Source: Candidatus Bathyarchaeia archaeon (GTDB lineage Archaea; Thermoproteota; Bathyarchaeia; Hecatellales; Hecatellaceae). Taken from it: a stretch of 64,000 bases of DNA. The position numbers and the translations under genes were made by a program. The stretch is taken from positions 105,907 through 169,906 of the forward strand of contig JAVZMI010000002.1 of assembly GCA_038883335.1 (NCBI GenBank), in the 5' to 3' direction. Below are positions 51,341 to 61,329 of this stretch, one piece after another (within the stretch, counting starts at the first letter, position 1; each line of letters starts with the position of its first letter). A model generated the notes under the pieces. That model did no database searches and was not told where the DNA came from. It saw nothing but the letters and a program-made list of their open reading frames with translations.

Positions 51341-54300
51341 TTACTCGACGGTGAAGGTCTGTGTCACTGGGTCGGCTACGGCTACTCCGCCTAGTGCTGG
51401 GAAGTTGTCGAAGACGCTTACTTCAAAGGTCCATGTGCCTGTTTGGGCGTCTGCTGGTAGGATGAAGCTTGGGCTGAAGGTGAACTCTTGCCCTGCGGCT
51501 AGGGTTGTCTGGACGTAGTCAGTTGGGTAGGCTGTGCCGTCTGGGGCCATCACTTGGATGGCTATTAGGAAGGTTTGGCTTGTGGAGGCTGCATTCTTGA
51601 CTGTGGCTGATAGTAGGGCTGTCTCGCCGGCTGTGAAGGCTGTCTTCTCGACGCCGGTTGAGTCCTTGGTGGTGGTGCCTGTGGTCTCAGCTGGCATTTC
51701 TGGCGTTGGGGTTACTCCCACGGTGGCTGTTGCTTTGACGACTGTCCAGATGGCTGTCGGGTTTGTGCCTGAGTATCCTGGGATTGTGTAGTCTTTGTAT
51801 TGGGCTGTTATGGTGTCGCCTGCTGTTACTTTCAGCTGGGTTCCTGACGTAGATGCTGTTGAGAACGTGATTGACCCTGTGAAGATTCCTGTATTCGGCC
51901 CTGTCTCAGTCATCGTTAGGCTTATGCCAGCTGGGTCTGTGTCTGAGTAGACTTTGAATGTTTGGACTGGGGTCTCGATCAGTTTGTAGTTCTGGTTGTC
52001 GTCTGGTTCGGTTAGGGTTATGGTTGCTGTATCAGTCAGTTCATAGTTTGCTTTGTCGAACGTGATTGTTGCCGTTGTAGCTCGTATGGCGGCTGTGGCT
52101 GTGTGGGAGACCTCTTTAGCTCCAGAGGCGTCTACTTCCTCCTTGTAGGTCACTGTGAGCCCGTCCCCGTCGGAGACTTGGACTGTTGTTCCGCCGGCGC
52201 TCTTGCTAAGGGTAAAGTCTGTCTCGAAGATGCCTGTGTTCACACCTGTCTCGATAGCGTTATTGTCGGGGCTGGTTGTTGTCGACATGGTTGAGGTCTT
52301 GATTGTTATCCGTGATTTGTCTATCGAGTCAGCTGCGCTGTCGTGTGTATTGCAGTCTGGGTCGTTGATCGTTACAAGGACTCTGCCGTAGATTGGATAG
52401 ATTGTCTTGTCGAGTGATACTGAGCCTGTTGTGGCTGTTATCTTCGCTGTTGTCTCGACGTCTAGCTCTGAGCCTGTTGCATCTTTCTCATCGTTGTATC
52501 GGACGTAGACTGTGTCGCCTTTGGCAACTTTGATGTTGGGTGCTGAGCTTGCCGCTGTGGTCATGGTGAAGTTGCGTGTGAAGACACCTGTGTTCGGGCC
52601 TGTCTCAGTTAGCTGTATGGTGATGCCGGACATGTCTGTTGTGCTCCGTATATCCACATAGTTGGCTTGGTTCACGTTGCCTGAGCCGCCATCGGCGCTC
52701 ACAGTCTCGACTGCCTCTGGGTCTCTGTTCATGTCGGGCTCTGTGAGGGTGATCTTCCCCTCAGCTCCGATCGGGTAGCTTGACTTGTCGAGTGTGATGG
52801 ATCCTGTCCTAGAGGTTATTGAGGCGAAGGCTGTTATTGTGGTTGGGTTTCCAGACGAATCTTCTTGGTCATAGTAGCTTACTGTTATGGTGCTGGCTGG
52901 GGCGTAGGCTTGTGTGAATGTGTAGGTGCCTTTGAACTCGCCTGTGTTAGGCCCTGTCTCGTTCACGGGTATTGCTGTTTCGGAGAGGGTTGGGGTTCCA
53001 CCAGTTATCTGTATTGTGACTCTTCTGCCTGACCCTGCAGATGGTATCGAGTCTGCTGCTGCAGGGTTAGTGTTCACGTCTGGGTCGGTGACATAGACAG
53101 TCACTACTGTGCCCGACTTGTAGCTGTAGCTTGATGCATCTGTCTTTATCGTGCCTGTGGTTGTGGAGTAGGTGGCGGTTGCGGTTATGTCTTGGGCTGC
53201 TCCGTTCGCGTTCGATGCATCCTTGTATAGGGCTGTGATCGTGTCACCTGTGCTCACCCGGAGAACTGGAGAGTCTGCTTGGGTTGTTGTCCCAGTTGCC
53301 TTGAAGGTAAAGGTCCCTGTGAAGACGCCAGTATTTGCGCCTGTCTCAACCATTAGGATGCCGCTGGCTGGGCTGGACGCTGACCCGCTCGATGTGCTGT
53401 ATATGTAGACCTTACCAGGCTCAACCGAGGTGGGGTCGGTGTCTCTGCTGATGGTTTGAACCGTGGATGAGTCTGTGTTGAGGTCAGGGTCTGTTAGCGT
53501 CAAGGTTGCGGTGGAGGTTATGCTATAACTCGATCTGTCGAGGGCGAGTGTTCCTGTGCTGGTCTTGAACGTGGCTGTGGCTGTAACGTTCCTAGTAGTT
53601 CCAGTCACATCTTTGGCGTCCACGTAGAGTACGGTTACCTTCTTGTTCGAGCTCGCTTGGATTGTCGGGGTGTCAGCTTGGCTTGTCGTGGATCCAAACT
53701 TGAACTCTCCAGTGAATATGCCTGTGTTCTTCCCGCTCTCCTCCATCTTTATGCCTGAGCCGATGGAGTCATCTTCGCTGAAGACGTAGACTTTGCCCCC
53801 GTCGCTCTTAGAGGCTGGGGTAGTATCTCTGCTGATTATGTCCACGACTTTCTTGTCAAGGTTTAGGTCTGGCTCTACGAGTGTGACCTTAGCCTTGTCG
53901 CTTATGGTGTATTGAGCCTTGTCAAGACTTATGGAGGCTGTAGTTGTGGCTACGGAGGCTGAAGCTGTAACGTTCCCGGATGGGGCGGCATTAGTGTACT
54001 TTACAGATATGACGGTCCCGATGGTGGCTGAGGGTGAGACTGATCCTGAACCCTCAAATGTGGCTGTGTTCGAACCAGTTTCAGTGAAGGTTGTGATCGA
54101 TATGTTAGTGAGGGTCAAGTTCAGTAGGTCTGAATCCCAAGCGGAAGTGTATGACTCTGCGGCAGTTGGGTCATAGTTTATATCTTGATCTGCAACCTGC
54201 GCGTAGAGGACCATGCTGGGCGCGTAGGTTGTTCTGTCAAGTGAAACGGTTCCAGCGCTGCCCCGTGTGTATTCGAGTTCGGCTGTAACGTCTATCGGGG

Positions 54301-54895
54301 AGCCTGCGCTGCCAGCGGAGTCATGGTAAGTGAACGTGATTATTTCACCTTCACTCGCAGTGATATAGACGAGTAGCTTGTTAGCAGACCATTTAACGCC
54401 AGTGCCAATCTCGGGCTCCTTACCCTCGGTAAACCCGTCAGAGCTATCAGAGTCCCAATTGGCAGAGGATTCAGCTGGGGGGGTTGGTTCTTGGGCTGCC
54501 GCGCTAGACGGAATTCCACTCGTGTTGTGGAAGGTCATAGCACCTGTCACATTTAATGTTACGAATGCAACCCATGATCCTCCCGAGATCTGATACAGCG
54601 GCAGTTGTGTTAGAGTCTGTTTATGTACTCCAGATTGAGAGTAGTTCAGTTGGATTGTTTTGTCGACTGTTACTCTCGGTGGGGCTGAGCTTCCAGTTGA
54701 AATGTCGGGGTCTGTGATTGTCACCTGTACAACCTTGTAGCCTCTTATTGTCGAGCTTGAGAGTGTTATCGTCCCTGTCGTGGAGGCGTGTGTGACGATG
54801 GGGAGCGCAGCCATTACGCTCAGTACCAGGAGGGCTATTGTCGCTATGCTTAGACTCATTCTTAGGCTTAAGGTTAGGTTTGGCTTTATGTTCAT
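51341..54895 (-). CDS. Giant repeat S-layer-like protein, no membrane anchor (SlaA-like)
   Basis: About 1184 residues, counted from ATG 54895; residue numbers below are from the GTG at 54904. A signal peptide (about 17-40) is followed by eight repeats of about 110-170 residues beginning near 42, 215, 321, 447, 581, 697, 824 and 942. Each starts with a (T/S)LDxxxY strand and holds a D/E-P-D-x-N loop, likely to bind calcium; seven have a ETGxNTGxF motif. The C-terminal domain (about 1075-1187) has no membrane helix. It resembles thaumarchaeal S-layer proteins. It would be held by the smaller anchored partners. Confidence 0.82.
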   Translation of the reverse strand: MNIKPNLTLSLRMSLSIATIALLVLSVMAALPIVTHASTTGTITLSSSTIRGYKVVQVTITDPDISTGSSAPPRVTVDKTIQLNYSQSGVHKQTLTQLPLYQISGGSWVAFVTLNVTGAMTFHNTSGIPSSAAAQEPTPPAESSANWDSDSSDGFTEGKEPEIGTGVKWSANKLLVYITASEGEIITFTYHDSAGSAGSPIDVTAELEYTRGSAGTVSLDRTTYAPSMVLYAQVADQDINYDPTAAESYTSAWDSDLLNLTLTNISITTFTETGSNTATFEGSGSVSPSATIGTVISVKYTNAAPSGNVTASASVATTTASISLDKAQYTISDKAKVTLVEPDLNLDKKVVDIISRDTTPASKSDGGKVYVFSEDDSIGSGIKMEESGKNTGIFTGEFKFGSTTSQADTPTIQASSNKKVTVLYVDAKDVTGTTRNVTATATFKTSTGTLALDRSSYSITSTATLTLTDPDLNTDSSTVQTISRDTDPTSVEPGKVYIYSTSSGSASSPASGILMVETGANTGVFTGTFTFKATGTTTQADSPVLRVSTGDTITALYKDASNANGAAQDITATATYSTTTGTIKTDASSYSYKSGTVVTVYVTDPDVNTNPAAADSIPSAGSGRRVTIQITGGTPTLSETAIPVNETGPNTGEFKGTYTFTQAYAPASTITVSYYDQEDSSGNPTTITAFASITSRTGSITLDKSSYPIGAEGKITLTEPDMNRDPEAVETVSADGGSGNVNQANYVDIRSTTDMSGITIQLTETGPNTGVFTRNFTMTTAASSAPNIKVAKGDTVYVRYNDEKDATGSELDVETTAKITATTGSVSLDKTIYPIYGRVLVTINDPDCNTHDSAADSIDKSRITIKTSTMSTTTSPDNNAIETGVNTGIFETDFTLSKSAGGTTVQVSDGDGLTVTYKEEVDASGAKEVSHTATAAIRATTATITFDKANYELTDTATITLTEPDDNQNYKLIETPVQTFKVYSDTDPAGISLTMTETGPNTGIFTGSITFSTASTSGTQLKVTAGDTITAQYKDYTIPGYSGTNPTAIWTVVKATATVGVTPTPEMPAETTGTTTKDSTGVEKTAFTAGETALLSATVKNAASTSQTFLIAIQVMAPDGTAYPTDYVQTTLAAGQEFTFSPSFILPADAQTGTWTFEVSVFDNFPALGGVAVADPVTQTFTVE
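51724..54781 (-). repeat. Eight tandem coding repeats in the giant surface protein
   Basis: The protein repeats described for the giant gene are diverged at DNA level, so no exact DNA repeat is evident, but the ETGxNTG coding motif recurs seven times from about 54080 to 51905. The repeats differ in length by inserts, suggesting old duplications. Confidence 0.6.
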
Positions 54896-55024
54896 ACTTC
54901 TCACTCACGCTCATCTAGTTGATGTTTCCAAAGCTCCACTATCGAGCCTTCACGTATATAAAACCTGTCTTAGAAACTGTAAACAAAAGTAAACAAAACA
55001 CACCGAAACGACAGCCACCCAACA

Positions 55025-56065
55025 CTAACCGGACGACCTACCATGCCCCCTCCTCCTCAGGAAGAAGAAGAGGGAGGAAGCAAAGGCGACTAAACCAAAG
55101 ACTGCCAAAAGCCAAACCTCCACAGGCCAAGAAGCTTCGGGTACCTGAAGCCTCAAGAGAGCCCCATCGCCACCCTCACCCACTGGGCTGCCGAAGGAAG
55201 ACAAGATCAAGCCCCCCCTACGGTCGAATGCTATCCCGTAAACTCGCCCCAGCTCTGAGAGCAGCAACTTAGGCGTATCGCTCCCAGGCTCGAGAACCTT
55301 TAAAGTTCCACCCTTCTCCGTGAAGTAGACCCTTCCTGCATCATCAACCGCCACATCGTAAGGGTTTCTCAGCCCCCCCGCGAGCGTCACAGGCTCCAAC
55401 TGGCCCTTCGGGAGCATCTTCAAAGCCCCATCCTCAGCCCCCGCGCTCCCAAACTCGACAAAGTAAACGTTGCCCCTACTGTCCACCGCAATACCGTAGG
55501 GAACATTCAAACCTGAGAGCAAAACCTCAGGTCTATCTGCCCCATGGGGCAACTTTATGAGGGAACCGTTCACCGACCTCACGCTCACATATAGGGTTCC
55601 TTCACTATCTACAGCTAAGTCCCAGATGCCCGGCTCCTCCAAAACAACTTCAGCCCCCCGTAATCCCGAGACCGCCCTCCAGAGCACCCCCTCAGCAGAC
55701 TCCACCACATAAACTTCACCCTCAACCCCAACCGCCACCCCAGCAGCCGACGTTAAAGGAGAGAGCAGCACAGTGACACTTCCATCCACACTATACCTCT
55801 TTAGCGCCCCCTCCAAGGCAAACTCGGCGAAGTACACATTCCCCTCCGAGTCCACAGCCACCCCCGTAGGGTGGCTCAACCCCTCTAGTATGGCCTCAAC
55901 CTGAGGCTGAGAGTTGGCGATAGCCGGCATGACGTAAACCAGCGAACTGCCAACCAGAAGCATGACCCACAGGGGGACTGTGATGTTCCTAGTTAATCGA
56001 GTATTGGCCAACTCTACTCGACGCTCTCTGGAGCGCATGGATGCTAAAAGATTTTTGGTCGACAT
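55025..56065 (-). CDS. Membrane-anchored NHL/Vgb-type beta-propeller
   Basis: The protein has an N-terminal membrane segment or signal (near residues 30-52 of the product), six or so NHL-type blades with the repeat G(V/I)AVDSxGNVYFxE (positions about 69-82, 205-218 and 249-260), and a C-terminal membrane helix followed by RRRGHGRSSG. Virginiamycin-B-lyase-like propellers bind sugars or small ligands. Both ends suggest a surface location. ATG 56065 is taken because a TATA-like CTTATAAG lies at 56122-56129, upstream of the longer GTG start at 56116. Confidence 0.75.
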   Translation of the reverse strand: MSTKNLLASMRSRERRVELANTRLTRNITVPLWVMLLVGSSLVYVMPAIANSQPQVEAILEGLSHPTGVAVDSEGNVYFAEFALEGALKRYSVDGSVTVLLSPLTSAAGVAVGVEGEVYVVESAEGVLWRAVSGLRGAEVVLEEPGIWDLAVDSEGTLYVSVRSVNGSLIKLPHGADRPEVLLSGLNVPYGIAVDSRGNVYFVEFGSAGAEDGALKMLPKGQLEPVTLAGGLRNPYDVAVDDAGRVYFTEKGGTLKVLEPGSDTPKLLLSELGRVYGIAFDRRGGLILSSFGSPVGEGGDGALLRLQVPEASWPVEVWLLAVFGLVAFASSLFFFLRRRGHGRSSG

Positions 56066-56116
56066 ATCTGAAGAGGAGCCACTGTCAGCGTCGATGGTGA
56101 CGATTTTACTGGTCAC

Positions 56117-56530
56117 CCCCTCTTATAAGGAAGGTAACATCGTTCAGCGGAAGCCTTTCATTAGACTCGACAACTACGTAAATAAAAAACCACATCCATC
56201 CTGTTCACGTTATCTAAGCCTTGGATCTGAACATGGACAGTAGTTGTAGGGATGAGTATACTGAGTAGCGAGATAATGGTGGCTGTTAGGATTTAGACTG
56301 GTGAGCGCCTTTCTTTAACTTAATAGGTTAAACAGATTCGCCATCAAAATCCAGCCCGGCTAACCTAGTCTTGTGCTATTAAATAATATGGAGAAGATCG
56401 AGATGGTTTCTTATTAATAAAAATAATGCCTTATTTTTCAACTTTATTCGAAAATCGAACTCTAAAAAAACTTATTAAAGAAAAAGAATTAAAATATTAA
56501 AAATTTCTATGAAAAAGGCGTAAAAAATCT
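56117..56530. other. Intergenic region, very A/T-rich in its second half
   Basis: No gene is seen in 414 bases. From about 56385 to 56520 the sequence is nearly all A and T with A-runs (including an A7 run near 56466), plausibly a terminator and spacer beyond the phosphohexomutase gene. Confidence 0.4.
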
Positions 56531-57877
56531 TCACCGCGGCCTTTCATCTAATATCTCTCTAACGAGCCGCTTAATGTATTCAAAATGCCACTTATCCACC
56601 GCCTCATAGGCCACAGAGATCTTTGGTTCGGTATGCGAAGGCCGTACAACCAACCAGCCGTCATCGAAGAAAACCTTAACTCCATCCATACAGTCGACAC
56701 GGTAGCCCTCCCCCTGGAAGCGCCGCCTCAACTTCTCAACATAATTGAACTTCTCAGATTCACGGATGGGAACCCTCATGTCCTCCGCGAAGTATGAAGG
56801 GATGTCCACGCCATACTCCGACAGCTGAGTTCTGGTCGCAACTAGATACTCAATAAGCCTTAAACTCGCGAAGAGCGCGTCATCGGCCCCAAAGGTCTCC
56901 TCAAAATAGTAATGCCCTGAAAGCTCTCCCGCGAGTGCAGCGCCCTCCTCGAGGAGTTTCTGGGCTATGTAAGTGTGGCCAACTTTGGATGGTATGGGAA
57001 TCCCTCCTCTCTTCCTTATCCTCTCCTCAATCGCCATTGAAGTGAGAATGTCATGCACCACTTTTGTGGCAGGCTTCTTGCCGAGTGTTATGTCTACCAA
57101 CAGGGCAAAGACCTTTTTGGGCTCCATGATTGAGCCTTTTTCATCGACGACTGCGAGGCGGTCACCGTCAACATCGTAGGCGAAACCTATATCTGCCCCA
57201 ACCTCGACAACCTTCCTCTGCAACTGTAGAAGACTCGCCCTATTCGCGGGGTCTGGGTCTCTATTTGGAAAGTTTCCATCGGGTTCGCAGTTCAACTCGT
57301 AAACTGATGCACCGAGCTCCCTCAACACTTTTGGGTATATTAGCCCAGCTGAGCCGTTGCCTGCATCTACCACAACTTTCAAGCCTTCAGCTCTAACCTT
57401 TATCCTTTCCAGCAGGAATTTTGCATAATCCTCGATTATATCTATGCTATTGAGCTTACCTTCCCCAACCGAGAAATAGCCTACATTGTAGATTTTCTGG
57501 ATTTCACGTATACCTGACTCGTAGCTGATTGGAATCCCTCTTCCATCATTGAATTTGAAGCCATTATACTCTTTGGGATTATGGGACGCTGTTACCATAA
57601 CCCCTCCGTCCTGTTTGAGATGAACTGTAGCGAAGATCACCATTGGTGTCGTGACTACGCCTATATCAGTCACTTCAGCACCTGTGGAGATCAGCCCCCG
57701 TATGAGGGCTTCCTTTAGGGCTGGGCTACTTAGTCGGGTATCCGTACCTACAACTATCTTGCCAGTGTTGTAAGTCCCGAAGGCCTTACCTATCTTTAAG
57801 GCGACTTCTTCGTTCACCTCCTCGGGGTAAGTTCCTCGAACATCATAAGCCCTGAAGATCATACATCGAGCTTCCAT
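56531..57877 (-). CDS. Phosphomannomutase/phosphoglucomutase
   Basis: Alpha-D-phosphohexomutase: FRAYDVRGTYPEEVNEEVA (about residues 8-26), the phosphoserine loop TASHNPKEYNGFKF (about 96-109), metal loop YDVDGDRLAV (about 234-243) and sugar loop GELSGHYYFEE (about 319-329). It interconverts 1- and 6-phosphates of glucose or mannose, feeding S-layer glycans. ATG follows AAGGGGG. The final RPSHTEPKISVA phosphate-binding loop is intact. Confidence 0.94.
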   Translation of the reverse strand: MEARCMIFRAYDVRGTYPEEVNEEVALKIGKAFGTYNTGKIVVGTDTRLSSPALKEALIRGLISTGAEVTDIGVVTTPMVIFATVHLKQDGGVMVTASHNPKEYNGFKFNDGRGIPISYESGIREIQKIYNVGYFSVGEGKLNSIDIIEDYAKFLLERIKVRAEGLKVVVDAGNGSAGLIYPKVLRELGASVYELNCEPDGNFPNRDPDPANRASLLQLQRKVVEVGADIGFAYDVDGDRLAVVDEKGSIMEPKKVFALLVDITLGKKPATKVVHDILTSMAIEERIRKRGGIPIPSKVGHTYIAQKLLEEGAALAGELSGHYYFEETFGADDALFASLRLIEYLVATRTQLSEYGVDIPSYFAEDMRVPIRESEKFNYVEKLRRRFQGEGYRVDCMDGVKVFFDDGWLVVRPSHTEPKISVAYEAVDKWHFEYIKRLVREILDERPR

Positions 57878-58072
57878 GTAACCCCCTTAACCGGTATCAT
57901 TCACCATACTTTAATCACGTCGCCGGCGTTCATAAACACTATTCATTAACAACACCTATCGTGTTACAAAGTATGCAGGTTCACTGCTGAGCTTGGCTAT
58001 AAAACCCAGCCAGCTAAAAAAAACTTTCAATAAAGTGGCATTTGTATGTGGAAAGATTCGCAATCAAGGGGA

Positions 58073-58996
58073 TCATATTACTGTTTGTGGGGTAAGTCTA
58101 CGGTAAAAGCCTTCGACCAGCGGGTAGAATGAATCCGGGATGAGCCGACTCGCAAGTTTCACGATGAGACTAGGTCTACGGACCTTTATGGCCACATTCT
58201 CCAAGGGTTCCCCAACTAAGCTGGGGTCCATGATCCCTAGACCCTCCCTATTGGCGAGCAATAAATGTTTGATCTCGAATGGATTTAGACCCATGACCCG
58301 CGTAAGAGTAGCGTCCACTGCCACAGGATCATAACCGCAAATAACTACCCCCAACCTCCACAACTTTCCCCGTGTAACTCCTTCCATACATACAGACCCA
58401 TCAACGATGCAAAGAGAGGGCGGTAAGATCTTGTTTAGATCGACGATAACCTCATTAATATGGGGGTGATATGACGACTTCTTTGGGTTGGGCAGGCAGC
58501 CGAACTGGTTCTTTAATGCCCCTGTAATCTCGGTCAGTCCGTGAGTCTTGGCTTTGGCGACCGTGATTAAATAGTGAGGTTTGAGTAGGATCCTTGGGAG
58601 CGTCAAACTTTTGAAGTATAGCCCGCCGAGGTCTATGGTCTCAGTTGGCTCCTTTGAGAGGTTGACAAGCGATAGGTGGCCGCCTCCAAACTCCTCGACT
58701 AGTTGAGTATACCCCATCTTCTCAAAGGCCCTATCAGCATTTTTACCGCTACTATCAGATTCAATTATCTTAATTGAAGCATTACGATGATGGTTCAGAA
58801 GCAGAGCTATAAGGTTTCGGAGAAAGAGTGAGCTGACATTGGCGCCACCTTCAACATCTGTCTCTGCGCAGAGGTTCGGTTTTATGTAGATAGGCAGATT
58901 TCCTATATGCAAACCGCCCAGAAGCTTAAGGGCTTTTTCGATGGCAACACGCGTGTCGCCGGTTAATCTTACTATGGCGACTTTTCCCTTAGCCAT
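58073..58996 (-). CDS. DUF362 family protein
   Basis: The 307-residue protein (from ATG 58996, with GGTTGG before it) has DUF362 motifs: IYIKPNLCAETD (about residues 36-47), AKTHGLTEITGALKNQFG (about 149-166) and ICGYDPVAVDATLTRVMGL (about 217-235). DUF362 proteins are often Fe-S proteins, but the usual C-terminal ferredoxin domain is absent here. Function unknown. It lies 190 bases from the phosphohexomutase and has no clear partner. Confidence 0.85.
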   Translation of the reverse strand: MAKGKVAIVRLTGDTRVAIEKALKLLGGLHIGNLPIYIKPNLCAETDVEGGANVSSLFLRNLIALLLNHHRNASIKIIESDSSGKNADRAFEKMGYTQLVEEFGGGHLSLVNLSKEPTETIDLGGLYFKSLTLPRILLKPHYLITVAKAKTHGLTEITGALKNQFGCLPNPKKSSYHPHINEVIVDLNKILPPSLCIVDGSVCMEGVTRGKLWRLGVVICGYDPVAVDATLTRVMGLNPFEIKHLLLANREGLGIMDPSLVGEPLENVAIKVRRPSLIVKLASRLIPDSFYPLVEGFYRRLTPQTVI

Positions 58997-59135
58997 TTCC
59001 AACCTGAACCACCTAGAATGTAGCTGGCTGAGGAGCACCGAAGGGCAGAGGTAACGTGGACCATATCTCAACTGTGTGCCTAAACCAAGCTTGAGCGCCC
59101 CTAAGCCGCACTGCCGACTCTGAGAGTGCCGGCGG

Positions 59136-59819
59136 CTAAACCCTCTTATGGGCGACGACCTTATTGGTTAAGGTACCTATGCCTTCTATCTCCGCCTCCA
59201 TTACATCTCCCACCTGGAGACGGTAGGACAGACACCCTGGCGGTGTGCCAGTAGATATTATATCACCCCGCTCTAAGGCTACAAACTTGGAGGCAGCGGT
59301 CACAAGCTCGAAGATGGAGATGTTCATCTCGCTGGTTGATGCATCTTGTACGGTTTTACCGTTGATCCTCATCCTTAACCGCATGGCGGAAGGATCGGGC
59401 AACTCATCGAGTTTAACGACTCGTGGGCCACAGGGCCCAAAGGTTGGAAAGCTCTTAGCCATGCTAAATGGATAACCACTCCTCTCAAGGTCTCTTTGGG
59501 TCACATCGTTTAGTATAGTGTAGCCCTGGATGTATCTTTCAACCTCACCAATCCGGAGATTGTGAGCTTTATCTCCGATTACGACCGCTAACTCCACCTC
59601 ACCAGTAACCCATCCCCATGGCTCAGGCGTCTTCAACCATTGAGAGAGGTTGGGGAGAATGACTGGAACTTTATCCCGCACGAGTGAGTTGGGCGATTTA
59701 AGGATGAACACCGGCGCCCCGCCGGCCTTTAGGTCTACACCGAACTCTCTCGCATGTTCGCCGTAGGTGAAGGCGGCGCAAACTACATGCCTTGGTTTAT
59801 CTATAAATCCAAGCTCCAT
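59136..59819 (-). CDS. Fumarylacetoacetate hydrolase family protein
   Basis: The 227-residue FAH-fold protein has VTGEVELAVVIGDKA (about residues 70-84; the metal-binding E-x-E), NDVTQRDLE and SKFVALERGDIISTGTPPGC (about 177-196). Members act as acylpyruvate hydrolases, oxaloacetate decarboxylases or 2-hydroxyhepta-diene isomerases. The conserved residues are all present. It is divergent from the flavodiiron gene. Confidence 0.88.
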   Translation of the reverse strand: MELGFIDKPRHVVCAAFTYGEHAREFGVDLKAGGAPVFILKSPNSLVRDKVPVILPNLSQWLKTPEPWGWVTGEVELAVVIGDKAHNLRIGEVERYIQGYTILNDVTQRDLERSGYPFSMAKSFPTFGPCGPRVVKLDELPDPSAMRLRMRINGKTVQDASTSEMNISIFELVTAASKFVALERGDIISTGTPPGCLSYRLQVGDVMEAEIEGIGTLTNKVVAHKRV

Positions 59820-59951
59820 AGACCAGATACTACCACTCCCAAGGTAACATCAGAGAACTCCCCTAACCGAGATTTAAATGAATCGCGCCCACATCAGCCA
59901 TAGTTATAGGGGACGCGAGTTAATTATCTATAACCTGAGAGGTTGTTAAAG

Positions 59952-61151
59952 TTGAAGGTTGAGGTTGCCAGCGAGATATACTGGGTTGGGGCTATTGACT
60001 GGAACGTCAGAAGTTTTCACGGATTCACATACTCCACCCACCGGGGGACGACCTATAACGCGTATCTGATATTGGACGAGAAGGTCGCATTGGTGGACAC
60101 TGTACTAGCGCCTTTCGCTGGGAGTATGATGAATAGGATCCGCGAGATTATCAGCCCAGAGAAGATAGATTACATAATTGCTAACCACCTTGAGATGGAT
60201 CACACGGGCGCGATCGCTGAGATCTTGAAGTATGCCCCTAAAGCTAAGATAGTCTGTACTGCGAAGTGTAGAGAGGGGTTATTGAAACACTACTCTGGAG
60301 ACTGGAACTTCTTCACTGTGAAGACGGGCGACACAGTGAACTTGGGTCAGAGAGACTTGAAGTTCATCGAGGCGCCTATGCTCCACTGGCCAGATAGCAT
60401 GTTCACCTATGTCGAGGCTGAGGCGCTACTACTACCCAACGACGCTTTCGGGCAACACCTAGCCACCTCTGAAAGGTTCGACGATGAGGTAAGCGGAGAG
60501 ATGCTAATGGGCGAGGCTGCAAAATACTATGCTAACATCCTCTGGCCGATGAGCCTGCTTGTAGAGAAGAAGATTGAGGAGATAAGGCAGATGGGGTTGG
60601 AATTGAAGACAATAGCACCAAGCCACGGAATCATCTGGCGGAGTGCCCCTATGAAGATAGTCGACGCCTATCTAAAGTGGGCCAGAGGGGAGTCGGCGGA
60701 TAGGGCTATGATTGTTTATGACACGATGTGGGGCAGCACCAAGATGATGGCTAAAGCGATGCTTGAAGGCATATCAAGTGAAGGTGTAGCCGCCACGCTA
60801 TATCGACTTCCAATATCAGACTTGGGAGACATCGTTAAAGAGCTACTTGAAACTAGGGGAATCCTAGTCGGCTCCTCAACAATCAACGCCGGCATGATTC
60901 ACACAGTAGCCTCATTCCTAGAAGAACTTAGAGGTCTAAAACCGAGAGGAAAGATTGGCGCTGCCTTTGGCTCATACGGCTGGGGTGGCGGCGCCACCGC
61001 TGCTATAGAGGAGAAACTCAAACAGAGCAAGATAGAAGTTGCCCTCCCAGCCTTGAAGGTAAAGTGGGTACCGGATGATGATGAACTTAAGAGATGCCGC
61101 GAGTTTGGAAGAGAGTTCGCTAGAAAGATAAAGAGCGCCAGTGCAAGCTAG
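59952..61151 (+). CDS. Flavodiiron protein (A-type flavoprotein, FprA-like)
   Basis: Flavodiiron proteins reduce oxygen or NO, protecting anaerobes. The beta-lactamase-like half has the di-iron ligands in NHLEMDHTG (about residues 79-87), MLHWPDS and NDAFGQH; SHGIIWR completes it. The flavodoxin half has the FMN-binding TMWGSTKMMAKA (about 254-265) and GSSTINAGMIH. Archaeal FprA proteins use F420H2 as donor. TTG 59952 is chosen with GAGAGG nine bases before; TTG 59943 is possible. Confidence 0.93.
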   Translation: MKVEVASEIYWVGAIDWNVRSFHGFTYSTHRGTTYNAYLILDEKVALVDTVLAPFAGSMMNRIREIISPEKIDYIIANHLEMDHTGAIAEILKYAPKAKIVCTAKCREGLLKHYSGDWNFFTVKTGDTVNLGQRDLKFIEAPMLHWPDSMFTYVEAEALLLPNDAFGQHLATSERFDDEVSGEMLMGEAAKYYANILWPMSLLVEKKIEEIRQMGLELKTIAPSHGIIWRSAPMKIVDAYLKWARGESADRAMIVYDTMWGSTKMMAKAMLEGISSEGVAATLYRLPISDLGDIVKELLETRGILVGSSTINAGMIHTVASFLEELRGLKPRGKIGAAFGSYGWGGGATAAIEEKLKQSKIEVALPALKVKWVPDDDELKRCREFGREFARKIKSASAS

Positions 61152-61329
61152 GTCTAGGTATGGGCACAGAGGCCCTCGCCATCGAGGAAAGAGTTGGGAG
61201 ACAGTTTAGTAATCAAGCCACTCAATCCCGCAAACTCCCACCTAATTGTGGTGGAGGGCCTTGAACGGAATTTATTCAACTACTTCGGAGCCTTAAAATA
61301 AAGATGCCATTAGGAAGATTAAGGGGGAA

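Noticed and set aside
51534..54593. Several long plus-strand frames over the giant surface gene
   Set aside because: They are antisense shadows caused by the Thr/Ser/Val-rich coding repeats.
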